64,000 bases of DNA from Sphingopyxis sp. DBS4 (GCF_024628865.1 NZ_CP102384.1:1747001-1811000); one strand, 5' to 3'. Shown: positions 49,516 through 58,151, counted from the stretch's first letter. Program-made: numbers and translations. Notes: a model not told the origin generated them from the letters alone.

Positions 49516-49544
49516 TTGTAAGTCGGCGCGACAATGCATAGATT
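49516..49544 (+). promoter_or_regulatory. Promoter of a candidate small RNA
   Basis: TTGTAA (49516-49521), 17 bases, TAGATT (49539-49544). It faces the orphan terminator at 49630 and no ORF lies between. The predicted start is near 49551, the base before the first hairpin. Confidence 0.5.
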
Positions 49545-49550
49545 GTCGTT

Positions 49551-49661
49551 ACGCCACCGTGGTTTTCCCCCTTTCCATCGTGGCGAGTGCCCCGTCGCAA
49601 GACGCGGGTGCGTCCTCCCTGGACCCTGGCCACCTCGTACTTCGGTACGAGGTGGTTTTTT
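49551..49661 (+). ncRNA. Candidate trans-acting small RNA with C-rich loops
   Basis: About 110 nt between a promoter-like pair and a strong rho-independent terminator, with no ORF. Hairpin 1: CGCCACCGTGG (49552-49562) pairs with CCATCGTGGCG (49575-49585), with a 12-base loop whose centre is CCCCC. A second small stem, CCCGTC-GCAA-GACGCGGG, follows, then a single-stranded stretch containing TCCTCCC, complementary to Shine-Dalgarno sites. The design resembles alphaproteobacterial anti-SD small RNAs such as the MmgR/suhB motif class; homology is not established. Confidence 0.6.
49630..49661 (+). terminator. Rho-independent terminator
   Basis: A perfect 11-bp stem (CCACCTCGTAC / GTACGAGGTGG), a TTCG tetraloop and six T on the plus strand. 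The T-run is on the plus strand only, so it does not serve the minus-strand gene whose stop it touches. Confidence 0.92.
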
Positions 49662-50526
49662 ATTCAGCGGCCAGCGGCAGGACATCGGCCCCAATCCGCC
49701 CTGCCCTTTCGACGAGCCCGGAAAACCAGTTGCGAAGCGCTGCCACGCGTTCGGGGTCGGGGGTGCGGTCGGCCTGAAGATAGAGGCTGCGGTCGATCTC
49801 GATCTGCACCGCCTGAATCGCATCCGCCGGCTTGCCGTGCGTCCGAACGATATGTCCGCCGGCATAAGGCTGGTTGCGCGAGACGGGAACGCCGAGGCCC
49901 TCGGCTTCATCAACGATCAACTCGATCAAAGCCTCATCCGCGGTTCCGCCGAAACGATCGCCGATGACAATCCCCGCGCCGTGCCCCGGCTGCCCACGCG
50001 GGATCGGCGGCATACTGTGCAGGTCGATCAGGATCGCTCCGCCGAACCGCCTTTGGGCAACCGCCAGTTCGGCGGCAAGCGCGCGATGGAACGGCCGGTG
50101 CAGCGCGTCGAGCCGCCAGTCGAGTTGCGGCCCATCGATCGGGCGCTTCCACAGCGATCCGCAATCGGCAAGGCGCGTCGGCACGACCCCGAGTCCGGCG
50201 CGCTCCTTGCGCCCCGGCGCCGAAAAGCGGGGGCGAAGCGGCGGCGCGACTTCGCCCGGCGCCATCTGCCCTTCGCCGCGATTGCAGTCGGCGACGGCCC
50301 GCGCCCACATCGCTTGCACCAACGTCGCACCCGCCTTTACCGCATCGGCGGCGATCAGGTCGCACCAGCCATCTTCGAGGCGTTCGAGCACCGATCGATC
50401 GACCCGCGCCGCGGCCAGTATCTCGGGCGGATAAATACGCCCCGCGTGCGAGACCGACACGACGACCGGACCGGGTTCTGCCGGCCGGTCGACGGCGATG
50501 GCGGCAGGGAGCGAAGCTAAGGGCAT
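49660..50526 (-). CDS. N-formylglutamate amidohydrolase family protein
   Basis: Zinc hydrolase of the FGase/HutG family, 288 aa. It contains VVVSVSHAGRIYPPE near the N-terminus, WARAVADCNR, ILIDLHSMPP with the metal His and Asp, and PYAGGHIVRTHGKP. It could act on N-formylglutamate from histidine breakdown or a related amide; no other hut gene is nearby. The stop TAA lies in the T-run of the opposite-strand terminator. Confidence 0.9.
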   Translation of the reverse strand: MPLASLPAAIAVDRPAEPGPVVVSVSHAGRIYPPEILAAARVDRSVLERLEDGWCDLIAADAVKAGATLVQAMWARAVADCNRGEGQMAPGEVAPPLRPRFSAPGRKERAGLGVVPTRLADCGSLWKRPIDGPQLDWRLDALHRPFHRALAAELAVAQRRFGGAILIDLHSMPPIPRGQPGHGAGIVIGDRFGGTADEALIELIVDEAEGLGVPVSRNQPYAGGHIVRTHGKPADAIQAVQIEIDRSLYLQADRTPDPERVAALRNWFSGLVERAGRIGADVLPLAAE

Positions 50527-50667
50527 CGGCGAAGCGTGCCAAAAATCGACAGAGGAATCCAGTACGACCGGAATTTGTTAAAGGTCTCGCGCTATCAGGG
50601 GGACGAGCTAAACAGGGGGAACGCGGACCAGACTCGCGCGCCGCCGGACCAGGGAACAGATTGCCAG

Positions 50668-51045
50668 ATGATTCGCATATTGCTCGCCGAAGATGATGAT
50701 GTGATGCGCGAATATCTGGCGCGCGCGCTGACCGGCGCCGGCTATCACGTCACCGCCGTCGATCGCGGCACCGCGGCGGTGCCCTATATCGATTCGGGCA
50801 CCTTCGACCTGCTGCTCTCGGACATCGTCATGCCCGAGATGGACGGGATCGAACTCGCGCAGCATACCGCCAAGGCGGCGCCGCATACGCAGGTGATGTT
50901 CATCACCGGCTTCGCCGCCGTGTCGCTTCGCGCCGAGAAAAATGTGCCGCAGGCGAAGCTGCTGTCGAAGCCCTTCCACCTCAAGGATCTGGTGCGCGAG
51001 GTCGATAATCTCTTCGGCCGCGTCGATCGGTCGAGCCAGCCCTAA
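50668..51045 (+). CDS. cpdR: CpdR-type single-domain response regulator
   Basis: A 125-aa receiver domain with no output domain. Acidic pair ED/DD at 8-11, phospho-accepting Asp52 in LLLSDIVMPEMDG, Thr in MFITGFAA and Lys in LSKPFHLKDLV. The MFITGFAAVSLRAE and KPFHLKDLVREV blocks match CpdR, which when unphosphorylated loads the ClpXP protease for cell-cycle proteolysis. The kinase is not in the window. The ATG at 50668 is chosen by receiver-domain start. Confidence 0.9.
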   Translation: MIRILLAEDDDVMREYLARALTGAGYHVTAVDRGTAAVPYIDSGTFDLLLSDIVMPEMDGIELAQHTAKAAPHTQVMFITGFAAVSLRAEKNVPQAKLLSKPFHLKDLVREVDNLFGRVDRSSQP

Positions 51046-51101
51046 CGAAAGGCTTGCCAAGCGGCGCGGAGGCCTTTAGGGGGCGCGTCACCCCAAGGGA
51101 T

Positions 51102-51176
51102 GGGCGTGTAGCTCAGTGGTAGAGCACTGTGTTGACATCGCAGGGGTCGCAAGTTCAATCCTTGCCACGCCCACCA
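51102..51176 (+). tRNA. tRNA-Val (GAC)
   Basis: A 75-nt cloverleaf. The acceptor GGGCGTG pairs with CACGCCC, anticodon stem CTGTG/CGCAG with loop TTGACAT (anticodon GAC), T loop AGTTCAATCCT, and CCA is encoded. Confidence 0.97.
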
Positions 51177-51181
51177 TTCAA

Positions 51182-51215
51182 AACGCCGCCACCCGCACGG
51201 GCTGGCGGCGTTTTT
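51182..51215. terminator. Bidirectional terminator
   Basis: Stem AACGCCGCC / GGCGGCGTT with a 13-base loop; T-runs follow the stem on both strands (TTTTT on plus, TTTT on minus). It ends tRNA-Val on the plus strand and the dehydrogenase gene on the minus strand. Confidence 0.85.
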
Positions 51216-51218
51216 GGT

Positions 51219-52010
51219 TCAGGCCATCCCTTTCGCCAGGTCGCCGCGCGATGCGTCGCCGATCTGGCTGCCGCCGTCGCAGTCGAGGATCGTCCCGGTG
51301 ATGTAGCTCGCGGCGGGCGAGCAGAGGAAGACCGCCGATTCGGCGACCTCGGCGACCTTGCCCCAGCGCTTCATCGCAATCCGGTCGTAATGGGCTTGGC
51401 GGGTTTCGGCATCGGGCGCGAGCCGCTTCATCCCCTCGGTATCGGCGATCGGCCCCGGCGAAATGCCGTTGACACGCACCTCCGGCCCCCATTCGAGCGC
51501 GAGGACGCGGATGAGCTGGTTGATCCCGGCCTTCGCGGCGCAGGCATGGGCCTGCAACGCGGAGGCGTTGATCGCCTGCCCCGCGGTGATCGCGATCAGC
51601 GAGGCGCCAGGGCGATTCAGCAGGTCGTGACAGCCACGGAACACGTTGAAGGTGCCGTTAAGGTCGATGTCGACCACGGTGCGAAAGGCGTTCGACGACA
51701 TGCCGAGCACCGGCGCGAGGAAATTGCCCGCCGCGCCCGAAATGACGATGTCCAGCGGACCCAGCCTGTCGGCCACCGTCTCCATCACCCCGCGAATCGC
51801 CGCATAGTCGCGTACGTCGCCCGACAGGCCGATCGCGCCGGAACCGATCTCCTCGGCAGCCCGCGCCGCCTTGTCGGGATCGCGACCCGCGACCGCCACT
51901 TTCGCGCCGAGTTCGGCGAAACGCTTGGCGATGCCGAGGTTGATCCCGCTCGTGCCGCCGGCAACGAACGCGGTCTTGCCCGCCAACAGATTGTCCCGAA
52001 AGGTCGACAT
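51219..52010 (-). CDS. SDR oxidoreductase, 2,4-dienoyl-CoA reductase (DECR2) type
   Basis: A 263-aa short-chain dehydrogenase with the nucleotide motif GGTSGINLGIAKRF. The region ALQAHACAAKAGINQLIRVLALEWG followed by NGISPGPIADTEGMKRL matches peroxisomal 2,4-dienoyl-CoA reductase, which also has HxxxK (HACAAK here) in place of the usual YxxxK. It is likely used in degradation of unsaturated fatty acids. The start MSTFRDNLLAGKTAFVAG fits the family. Confidence 0.85.
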   Translation of the reverse strand: MSTFRDNLLAGKTAFVAGGTSGINLGIAKRFAELGAKVAVAGRDPDKAARAAEEIGSGAIGLSGDVRDYAAIRGVMETVADRLGPLDIVISGAAGNFLAPVLGMSSNAFRTVVDIDLNGTFNVFRGCHDLLNRPGASLIAITAGQAINASALQAHACAAKAGINQLIRVLALEWGPEVRVNGISPGPIADTEGMKRLAPDAETRQAHYDRIAMKRWGKVAEVAESAVFLCSPAASYITGTILDCDGGSQIGDASRGDLAKGMA

Positions 52011-52099
52011 GCTCCAGTTTCTCCCAGTTGCGGCGATGGGGCTTGACGGATCGAGACCAGTCGCCTTTTGAAACCCAACCAGACAACAAGGAAGCGCCG

Positions 52100-52966
52100 A
52101 TGGCAAGTGGTCCCACCTCGAACAGTTTCGTCTCGCAGCGTTTGAAACTGCACTATGTCGATTGGGGTAACGAAGAGGCGCCGCCCTTGCTCCTTGTCCA
52201 CGGCGGCCGCGACCATTGCCGCAACTGGGACTGGGTGGCCGAGAAACTGCGCGACCGCTGGCACGTCATCGCGCCCGACCTGCGCGGCCATGGCGACAGC
52301 GCCTGGGCGCCCGACGGCAATTACGAGATGGGCGCTTTCGTCTACGATCTCGCGCAGCTCGTCCATCAGCTCGACCTCGCGCCGGTGACGATCGTCGCCC
52401 ATTCGATGGGCGGCAATATCGCGCTGCGCTACACCGGCCTCTATCCCGAAAATGTCCGCAAGCTGGTCGCGATCGAGGGACTCGGCCCGTCGCCGAAGGT
52501 GCTCGCCGAACGCGCCGCGACCCCGTTCGCCGAACGGTTTCGCAAATGGATCGACGACAAAAGGCAGGCGGCGGGGCGCACGCCGCGCCGCTATGCGACG
52601 CTCGACGATGCGCTGGCGCGGATGATGGCCGAAAATGCCTATCTGACCCCCGAACAGGCGCGCCACCTCACCATCCACGGCATCAGCCGCAACGAGGACG
52701 GGACGTGGAGCTGGAAGTTCGACAATTATCTGAACGTCTGGCCGGTGGTCGACCTGCCGCAGGCCGATATCGAATCGCTCTGGTCGGCGATCGTCTGCCC
52801 GACATTGCTCCTCTATGGCGCCGATAGCTGGGCCTCGAATCCCGAAAAGGACGGGCGCATCGCGCATTTCCGGAGCGCGGAAGTGATCGAGTTCGAAAAT
52901 GCCGGCCACTGGCTCCATCACGACCAGTTCGAGCGGTTCATGTCCACGCTAGACGATTTCCTCTAA
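52100..52966 (+). CDS. Alpha/beta hydrolase
   Basis: A 288-aa alpha/beta-hydrolase-fold enzyme. Oxyanion motif HGGRDHCRNWDW, nucleophile elbow AHSMGGN (Ser near 106), acid in LLYGADSW, and catalytic His in AGHWLHHDQ. No signal peptide, so cytoplasmic. The substrate (ester, epoxide or C-C bond) is not clear. AAGGAAG lies 8 bases before the ATG. It is divergent from the SDR gene with 89 bp between. Confidence 0.87.
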   Translation: MASGPTSNSFVSQRLKLHYVDWGNEEAPPLLLVHGGRDHCRNWDWVAEKLRDRWHVIAPDLRGHGDSAWAPDGNYEMGAFVYDLAQLVHQLDLAPVTIVAHSMGGNIALRYTGLYPENVRKLVAIEGLGPSPKVLAERAATPFAERFRKWIDDKRQAAGRTPRRYATLDDALARMMAENAYLTPEQARHLTIHGISRNEDGTWSWKFDNYLNVWPVVDLPQADIESLWSAIVCPTLLLYGADSWASNPEKDGRIAHFRSAEVIEFENAGHWLHHDQFERFMSTLDDFL

Positions 52967-53010
52967 ACTGGCGGCGAAGGCGCGCGGCGGTCGCGCGCTC
53001 GGGATGCGCC

Positions 53011-53739
53011 ATGGTCTATACGGGGCAGCTTTCGGGCCGGCAGCACACCGCAGCGAGCGGCGCGACGCTGCTTGCGGTGATGGTGGCGGGTTTCCTTCTC
53101 GTCAACGGCCTCGACCTTCGCATCGTCCGCAAGGCGAGCGAAACGATCGCCGCCATCGCCCTCCCTGCCCCGCCGCCCCCACACGAGGAGGCGCAGTCCG
53201 CGCCCGTCGATAACGACACGGCGAGCGGCAAGGCCTCGGCCGCGAACAAGCACGCCAGGGCGGCGCCCGTCGCCGCGCCCAAACCCAAACTGCCGCCGAT
53301 CACGCCCCCGCCGGTTCCTGCGGCGCCGACCCCCGGCACCGGCAGCGATGCCTCGGCGGGCGCGACGCCCCTCCCCGGCCCCGGATCGGGCGCGGGTGGC
53401 AGCGGCAATGGAACCGGCGCGGGCGGATCTGGCAGCGGCACCGGCGGCGGATCGAAGGCGGTGTGGCGCAGCGGCACGATCCGCGACAGCGACTACCCAA
53501 GGGAGGCCGCGCGCGCGAAGGTCGGCGGCGAGGTCGAGGTGCGCTTCACAATCCAGTCGACGGGGCGCGTCACCGGCTGCCGCGTCACCCGATCGAGCGG
53601 CGACGCCTCGCTCGACCGGGTGACGTGCCGGCTGATCGAGGACCGCTTCCGCTTCAGGCCCGCGACCAACAATGCGGGCGATCCGATTGCCAGTTCCTAT
53701 GGTTGGCGACAAAGCTGGTGGCTGGAGAAACGGCGCTAA
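53011..53739 (+). CDS. TonB-like energy transducer with Gly-rich linker
   Basis: A 242-aa protein with one N-terminal membrane helix (about 17-36), a Pro/Ala periplasmic span, and a Gly/Ser/Thr-rich spacer (about 112-150, GSGNGTGAGGSGSGTGGG type). A C-terminal TonB/TolA-like domain holds YPREAARAKVGGEVEVRFTIQSTGRVTGCRV and ends in a FRFRPATN strand. Two cysteines in that domain may form a disulfide. No ExbB or ExbD is adjacent. Confidence 0.8.
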   Translation: MVYTGQLSGRQHTAASGATLLAVMVAGFLLVNGLDLRIVRKASETIAAIALPAPPPPHEEAQSAPVDNDTASGKASAANKHARAAPVAAPKPKLPPITPPPVPAAPTPGTGSDASAGATPLPGPGSGAGGSGNGTGAGGSGSGTGGGSKAVWRSGTIRDSDYPREAARAKVGGEVEVRFTIQSTGRVTGCRVTRSSGDASLDRVTCRLIEDRFRFRPATNNAGDPIASSYGWRQSWWLEKRR

Positions 53740-53887
53740 TTTCTCCCGCCCGCAGAGCGAATCATCCCCTTTGGATTGTCACGCATTGCCGGTGCGCGAT
53801 TGACGCAAAGGGATTCAGGTCATAGCCTCCGCCAAACAAAAATGACTGGGTCTCTATTCTCGTAACTCCGCGGCGGGGAGCACGTGC

Positions 53888-54859
53888 ATGGAGAATGATG
53901 CGACCACTTTCCGGTTTTCGCTTGCCGGGATACCGCGGCCTCAACGTCGGGACGTGGTGCGGGAGGTCGCCGGGCGCGCCATAGCGAACCTCGACCTCAC
54001 GCCCAAGACCGACGATCCGCAGATGGAGGTCGAAACCCGGTTCTTGCCGGGGTTGACCGTCACCGATGCCTGGGTCTCGCCGCATTTCGCATCGAGTTAC
54101 GACCTCTCGCGCGGCGACGATGATTTCACGCTGCTGTGGAGCAGTTCGCCTGCCAAGGGAGGGGTATTGCAACTCGGCAGCGAGTTGCCCGCCGATGGGT
54201 CGGCCGCTCTCCTTTCCTGCGCCGACCGGATGGATTTCGAAACGCATGAAGCCTTTCCGCATGTGTCGATGAAACTGCAACGTTCGCTCCTATGCCCATT
54301 GCTGCCCGACGCCGAAGCCGCGCTCATGCGGCGCATACCACCAGACAATCCGGCGATGCGGCTGCTGAAATCCTATCTCGGCAGTTATCGCGCGCTGCAC
54401 GATGCCGGCCCCTCGGCCCAGTTCGCACACCGCGCCGCCATCCACATGGCCGATCTGGTGGCGCTGGCGGTCGGAACCGACCGGGGCGCGACGGAACTTG
54501 CCGCGGGGCGGGGACTGCGGGCCGCACGGCTGGACGCCATAAAGCGCTGGACACTCACCCACCTCATTTCTCCCGAACTCGGCATCCGATCGGTCGCCAA
54601 CGCCGCGGGTTTGAGTGTGCGGGTGGTTCAGTTGCTTTTCGAGGCGGACGGTGTGACCTTCACCGCCTTCGTCCTGCGCGAAAGACTGGCGCTGGCGCAT
54701 CGCCATCTGTCCATGCCGCATCTTGCGAAACGGACGATCGCGGAAATCGCCTATGGCTGCGGGTTCGGGGATCTCAGCTATTTTACGAACAGCTTTCGCA
54801 GGGCCTATGGCGAAACCCCCTCGGACGTCCGGCACAGAGCCCTTTCCCGCCCCCATTGA
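53888..54859 (+). CDS. AraC family transcriptional regulator
   Basis: A 323-aa protein. The N-terminal part resembles the AraC-binding-like sensing domain (DAWVSPHFASSYDLSRGDDDFTLLW). The C-terminal 100 residues are a double HTH with the signature IAEIAYGCGFGDLSYFTNSFRRAYGETPSDVR. GGCGGGGAG lies upstream of the ATG. The target is unknown; the downstream cluster of exported proteins is a candidate. Confidence 0.9.
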   Translation: MENDATTFRFSLAGIPRPQRRDVVREVAGRAIANLDLTPKTDDPQMEVETRFLPGLTVTDAWVSPHFASSYDLSRGDDDFTLLWSSSPAKGGVLQLGSELPADGSAALLSCADRMDFETHEAFPHVSMKLQRSLLCPLLPDAEAALMRRIPPDNPAMRLLKSYLGSYRALHDAGPSAQFAHRAAIHMADLVALAVGTDRGATELAAGRGLRAARLDAIKRWTLTHLISPELGIRSVANAAGLSVRVVQLLFEADGVTFTAFVLRERLALAHRHLSMPHLAKRTIAEIAYGCGFGDLSYFTNSFRRAYGETPSDVRHRALSRPH

Positions 54860-54974
54860 CGGGTTTCGTTTCTGCACAAATTGCCGTTTCGCTGTGGCCC
54901 AAGACGGCCTTTCGAAGGCCGTTGCAAGATAACCGCATCACAGAGCTTGCCAAACAGGGGAGGAAGTTCGTCCG

Positions 54975-55451
54975 ATGCCGCGACCTTTATTCATGTCATT
55001 TGCGCTTGCCGCCGCCGCAACGCTCGCTGCCTGTTCGGGGGCCGAAAAGGACGGCGATCAGGGCAAGGAAACGCAAAATGCCGCCGACGCATCGCTTCCG
55101 CCTGCCTTGTCAGGAGAAGCGGGCTTTGCCCTGGCCGCCGACTGTTCGGCCAAGCTGAAATCGGTTTCCAATCTTTACAGCACTCTCGCCGCGCAAAGCA
55201 GCGGAACCGATGCCGAAGACCTGGCGAAACGCGCGTCGCAACGCGACACCGCCGCGACCGCCTTCGCGCAGATTGCCGAACGCGCGGCGGGCACGATCGG
55301 CAAGACCCCGGAACAGGCCGCGCAGGCCATCCGCGATGCCGACGCTGCGGTGCATGCCGAGTTCGAGAAGCGCCCGTTCGAGGATTTCGCCACCTGGGTC
55401 ACCAACGAGGTCGACACCAAGTGCCGCGAAGCCCTGTCCGGCAAGAGTTGA
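54975..55451 (+). CDS. Putative lipoprotein, first of a small unknown cluster
   Basis: A 158-aa protein with a lipobox LAAC near residue 20 (MSFALAAAATLAAC from an internal ATG at 54993). The mature part is Ala-rich and mostly helical with two cysteines (AADCSAKL and DTKCREAL). GGGAGGAAG precedes the start. It is followed 7 bp later by a membrane-protein gene, so co-transcribed. No known domain. Confidence 0.75.
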   Translation: MPRPLFMSFALAAAATLAACSGAEKDGDQGKETQNAADASLPPALSGEAGFALAADCSAKLKSVSNLYSTLAAQSSGTDAEDLAKRASQRDTAATAFAQIAERAAGTIGKTPEQAAQAIRDADAAVHAEFEKRPFEDFATWVTNEVDTKCREALSGKS

Positions 55452-55458
55452 CCCGGCC

Positions 55459-55932
55459 ATGGCCGTGCTGGCGACGGCGCTGAAGACGATCGCCGTGCTG
55501 ACGTGCAGCCTGTTGCTGGCGGCCATCGTCGGCACCATCGGCAGCGTCTTTCTCGAAGTCCTTCTGCCGCGTTTCTTCAGCGCGCTGCTGCCCTATGCGA
55601 TATGGCTGGTCGTCGGCATCTATTGCGGACTGCTCAGCTTCGGCGGCGCCGGAGCCTGGGCATCGGGCCATGCCAGCCCGTGGGCATGGCGCGGTCAGGC
55701 CAGCCAGGCCGAAGGGGACTGGATCACGCTGCCCGGCGCGAAACGGGTCGGCACGACGGTCGCCGTCGTCGCCATTCTAGAGCTCGTGCCGCTCGGCGTA
55801 TTATTCCACCTCATCAGCCACGACGGCCATTCGCTGACCTTCTTCGTTTCGGCGCTGATCGGAACGATCCTCGGCCGCTGGTCGCTGATGCCCGGCGACA
55901 GCGCGCCCCTATCCGGCAATCCGATACGATAA
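55459..55932 (+). CDS. Membrane protein of unknown function
   Basis: A 157-aa protein with about four transmembrane helices (near 7-27, 33-60, 98-118, 128-142). A soluble loop of about 25 residues (WASGHASPWAWRGQASQAEGDW) joins helices two and three. The start MAVLATALKTIAVL is the first ATG after the lipoprotein stop. No family recognised. Confidence 0.72.
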   Translation: MAVLATALKTIAVLTCSLLLAAIVGTIGSVFLEVLLPRFFSALLPYAIWLVVGIYCGLLSFGGAGAWASGHASPWAWRGQASQAEGDWITLPGAKRVGTTVAVVAILELVPLGVLFHLISHDGHSLTFFVSALIGTILGRWSLMPGDSAPLSGNPIR

Positions 55933-55942
55933 GGAGTTTCCC

Positions 55943-56278
55943 ATGACTGCGACCATTCGCCCCGGCGAGAGCATCATCGACACCTGGACGCTCTTCTATC
56001 TTCCGCCCGGGGGCGGCAAATATAACGGCAAGTTGACCGTCACCAACCAGCGGCTCCTTTATGATGCCAAGCTCGACGCCAGCCTCATCGGCACGCTCGG
56101 CAATTACGCCGCCGATGGCGAACTGGCGATCGAGAAGACCGACATCCGGGCCGTCGATGTCCAGCGCAAATTGTTCAGCAAGCGGGCGACCGTGACGCTC
56201 GCCGACGGCAGCCAGCATGTCTTCGACTATGGCGCGATGAACATCGACAAATGCGTCGCCGCGATCGAAGCTCGATGA
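55943..56278 (+). CDS. Small PH/GRAM-like domain protein
   Basis: A 111-aa cytoplasmic protein. The pattern (IIDTWTLFYLPPGGGKYNGKLTVTNQRLLYDA, then VQRKLFSKRATVTLADGSQHVFDYG and a final helix) fits a bacterial PH-like beta-sandwich. AAGGAG lies 8 bases before the ATG. It overlaps the next gene by 4 bp (ATGA). It may sit at the membrane with its neighbours; function is unknown. Confidence 0.72.
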   Translation: MTATIRPGESIIDTWTLFYLPPGGGKYNGKLTVTNQRLLYDAKLDASLIGTLGNYAADGELAIEKTDIRAVDVQRKLFSKRATVTLADGSQHVFDYGAMNIDKCVAAIEAR

Positions 56279-56787
56279 TCGCAAAGACCAGCCTCCCGAT
56301 GTTGCGCACCGCTTTCGGGCCCGCGCTCGCAGCCGCGCTGACCCTGTCCCCCGGCGCGGCGGCGCAACAGGCCGAAACCTATGGGGACTGGATGGTCCAG
56401 GGGCCGGCGGACGGCGCGATCACCGCCAGCACCGCCACCCCGGCCGGATCGCTGTTCGGCATGGTGTGCGACCGCTTGAAATGCGACGCCTTCTTCAATC
56501 CGAAAATCGCGTGCGACGACGGGCACGACTATCCGGCCCTGATCGGTTCGCCGACGGCGACCTTCGCCGTCAGGATGCACTGCGCGACGGTCGGTGCCTT
56601 CCGCGCCTTCATTCTTCCCCTTGACGGTGGATTGGCGGAAGCGATGGCGGAGGATGGCGAGCTTGGCATCGCCTTTCCGCTCGGCTCGGGTCAATTCGGC
56701 GAAGCCCGCTTCTCGCTGACCGGTGCGGCACAGGCGGCAGCGCGAGCGCGCGAACGCGTGGGGTTGTCGCGCAAGCCCGCCGCATAG
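56275..56787 (+). CDS. Exported protein of unknown function (InvB/IalB-like layout)
   Basis: A 170-aa protein with a signal peptide ending GAAAQQ. AETYGDWMVQGP, cysteine-bearing VCDRLKCDAFFNP and a middle beta-rich part recall the invasion-associated locus B (IalB) layout, in which YGDW follows the signal peptide and cysteines form disulfides. Similarity is by pattern only. Its ATG overlaps the preceding stop. Confidence 0.65.
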   Translation: MIAKTSLPMLRTAFGPALAAALTLSPGAAAQQAETYGDWMVQGPADGAITASTATPAGSLFGMVCDRLKCDAFFNPKIACDDGHDYPALIGSPTATFAVRMHCATVGAFRAFILPLDGGLAEAMAEDGELGIAFPLGSGQFGEARFSLTGAAQAAARARERVGLSRKPAA

Positions 56788-56804
56788 TCGGCGGCGCCCC
56801 GGCT

Positions 56805-57758
56805 CTATCGCGGCGTCCGCATCATTCGGATCATATGGCCGAGGCCGACGACCAGCGCGACAACGACCTGCATGAGATAGAAGGTCAGCCAGACCAGCCA
56901 GACCGCGAACAACAGCAGCCCATACCAGCCGGCTGACTGGATATCGAAGATGCCATAGATCGCCAGCATCCCGATGCTGACGGCCAGCAAGCCCAGATTG
57001 AGAAGGCAGCCGATCCGTCCGCGCCGCGCATCGCGCGCCTTCAGGTCCGCGATCGCTGCCGGGGTGAAATGATCGAGCACGCGCTGCATCGCGGCGCGGG
57101 CGGGTGGCGGAACAGGGACGATCAGTCCGATCTCCTCGACCGTATAGGCGCCGAGCGAACGGGACGAGCCCTCGAAAGCGGAAACGAACGCCAGATGGTC
57201 GGCGCCGGACCGCGCGGCGTCCCGCCCCAACGCCCCCGGCGCTACCGCGGTCAGACTGGATGACCGGCCGCCGCGCAAGGCGAAATATCGTGCGCCGACC
57301 TGAACCCCTTCCTCGCCGATGCGGATATCGATCCCGGTTGCCGGCGCATCGAAGTCGCAGAGCGACAGCGCCATGTTGGAAAGGCCGTCGCCCTTGTCGC
57401 GCGCGTCCCGCAAATCGCGCTGGAATCGCGTCCAGATGGGCGCAGTCACCGTCCAGCCGGCGACGAGGCCGGCGCTTCCCGGCTCCGCGAGGCCTCGCAT
57501 ATGTCGCCACGCCCGCCATGCCTTTGCAATATAGGGCGGCGCAATGAAGAGGCTGAGGAAGAATATCGCGGCCGAGAAGGCACCGGGCAGCACGAGCAAT
57601 GTCTGGGTCGTCGATGAAGGCATCTTCGACGCGGCATCATAGGTTGCGGTCATCCGGTCCCCCAGCACGACGAAGCCCATCGTCAGCAGCAGACCGATCA
57701 GCGGCACACTAACCCAGATCAATCCCGTTCGGATCGGATTGCGCATCCCCCACATCAA
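56805..57758 (-). CDS. Membrane protein of unknown function
   Basis: A 317-aa protein with two N-terminal helices (about 11-33 and 52-78) and two or three C-terminal helices (about 255-305). They enclose a soluble beta-rich part of about 170 residues (ATGIDIRIGEEGVQVGARYFALR). An alternative start at 57746 gives MRNPIRTG. It converges with the exported-protein gene, 17 bp apart. No known family. Confidence 0.7.
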   Translation of the reverse strand: MMWGMRNPIRTGLIWVSVPLIGLLLTMGFVVLGDRMTATYDAASKMPSSTTQTLLVLPGAFSAAIFFLSLFIAPPYIAKAWRAWRHMRGLAEPGSAGLVAGWTVTAPIWTRFQRDLRDARDKGDGLSNMALSLCDFDAPATGIDIRIGEEGVQVGARYFALRGGRSSSLTAVAPGALGRDAARSGADHLAFVSAFEGSSRSLGAYTVEEIGLIVPVPPPARAAMQRVLDHFTPAAIADLKARDARRGRIGCLLNLGLLAVSIGMLAIYGIFDIQSAGWYGLLLFAVWLVWLTFYLMQVVVALVVGLGHMIRMMRTPR

Positions 57759-57944
57759 ACACCCACTTCATCGCCGCGATATCTTTTTGCGGCGTCACGC
57801 ACCGATTGTCTTGGACGGGGACGAAGGGCGATCTTGTCGAAAACGAATATGCGCGGCTGCGCGCCTTGCCTTTCAACGGCTCTCTGCCCCGTCCGATGGA
57901 CCCGCCCTCGCTCGTCGTCTCGAATAAAGATCTTCCGAATGGAT

Positions 57945-58022
57945 CGTCATCCCGACGAAGGTCGGGATTTCGCCGGTGCGTCAATCCGATAGGGTGAGAT
58001 CCCGGCTTTCGCCGGGATGACG
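57945..58022. repeat. REP-like paired palindrome
   Basis: Starts CGTCATCCCGACGAAGGTCGG and ends GCCGGGATGACGG. Each arm is a hairpin of the ATCCCG...CGGGAT type and the two are reverse complements with few changes. It is the same family as 21468-21541. Confidence 0.85.
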
Positions 58023-58151
58023 GGAAATAGGAGCCAGGATTTCGGCCGCACCCGACCATGCTCCCGGCCGACGCTCCGCAAAAACGCCGGGCAAGGAGGA
58101 GCCTGACGGCGCCCGCCCTTCGCTTTTGCGACAAAATAGCGACAATATCGC

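Noticed and set aside
49630..49661. Terminator read as belonging to the N-formylglutamate amidohydrolase gene
   Set aside because: The T-run follows the stem only on the plus strand; on the minus strand the stem is followed by CCAGGG.
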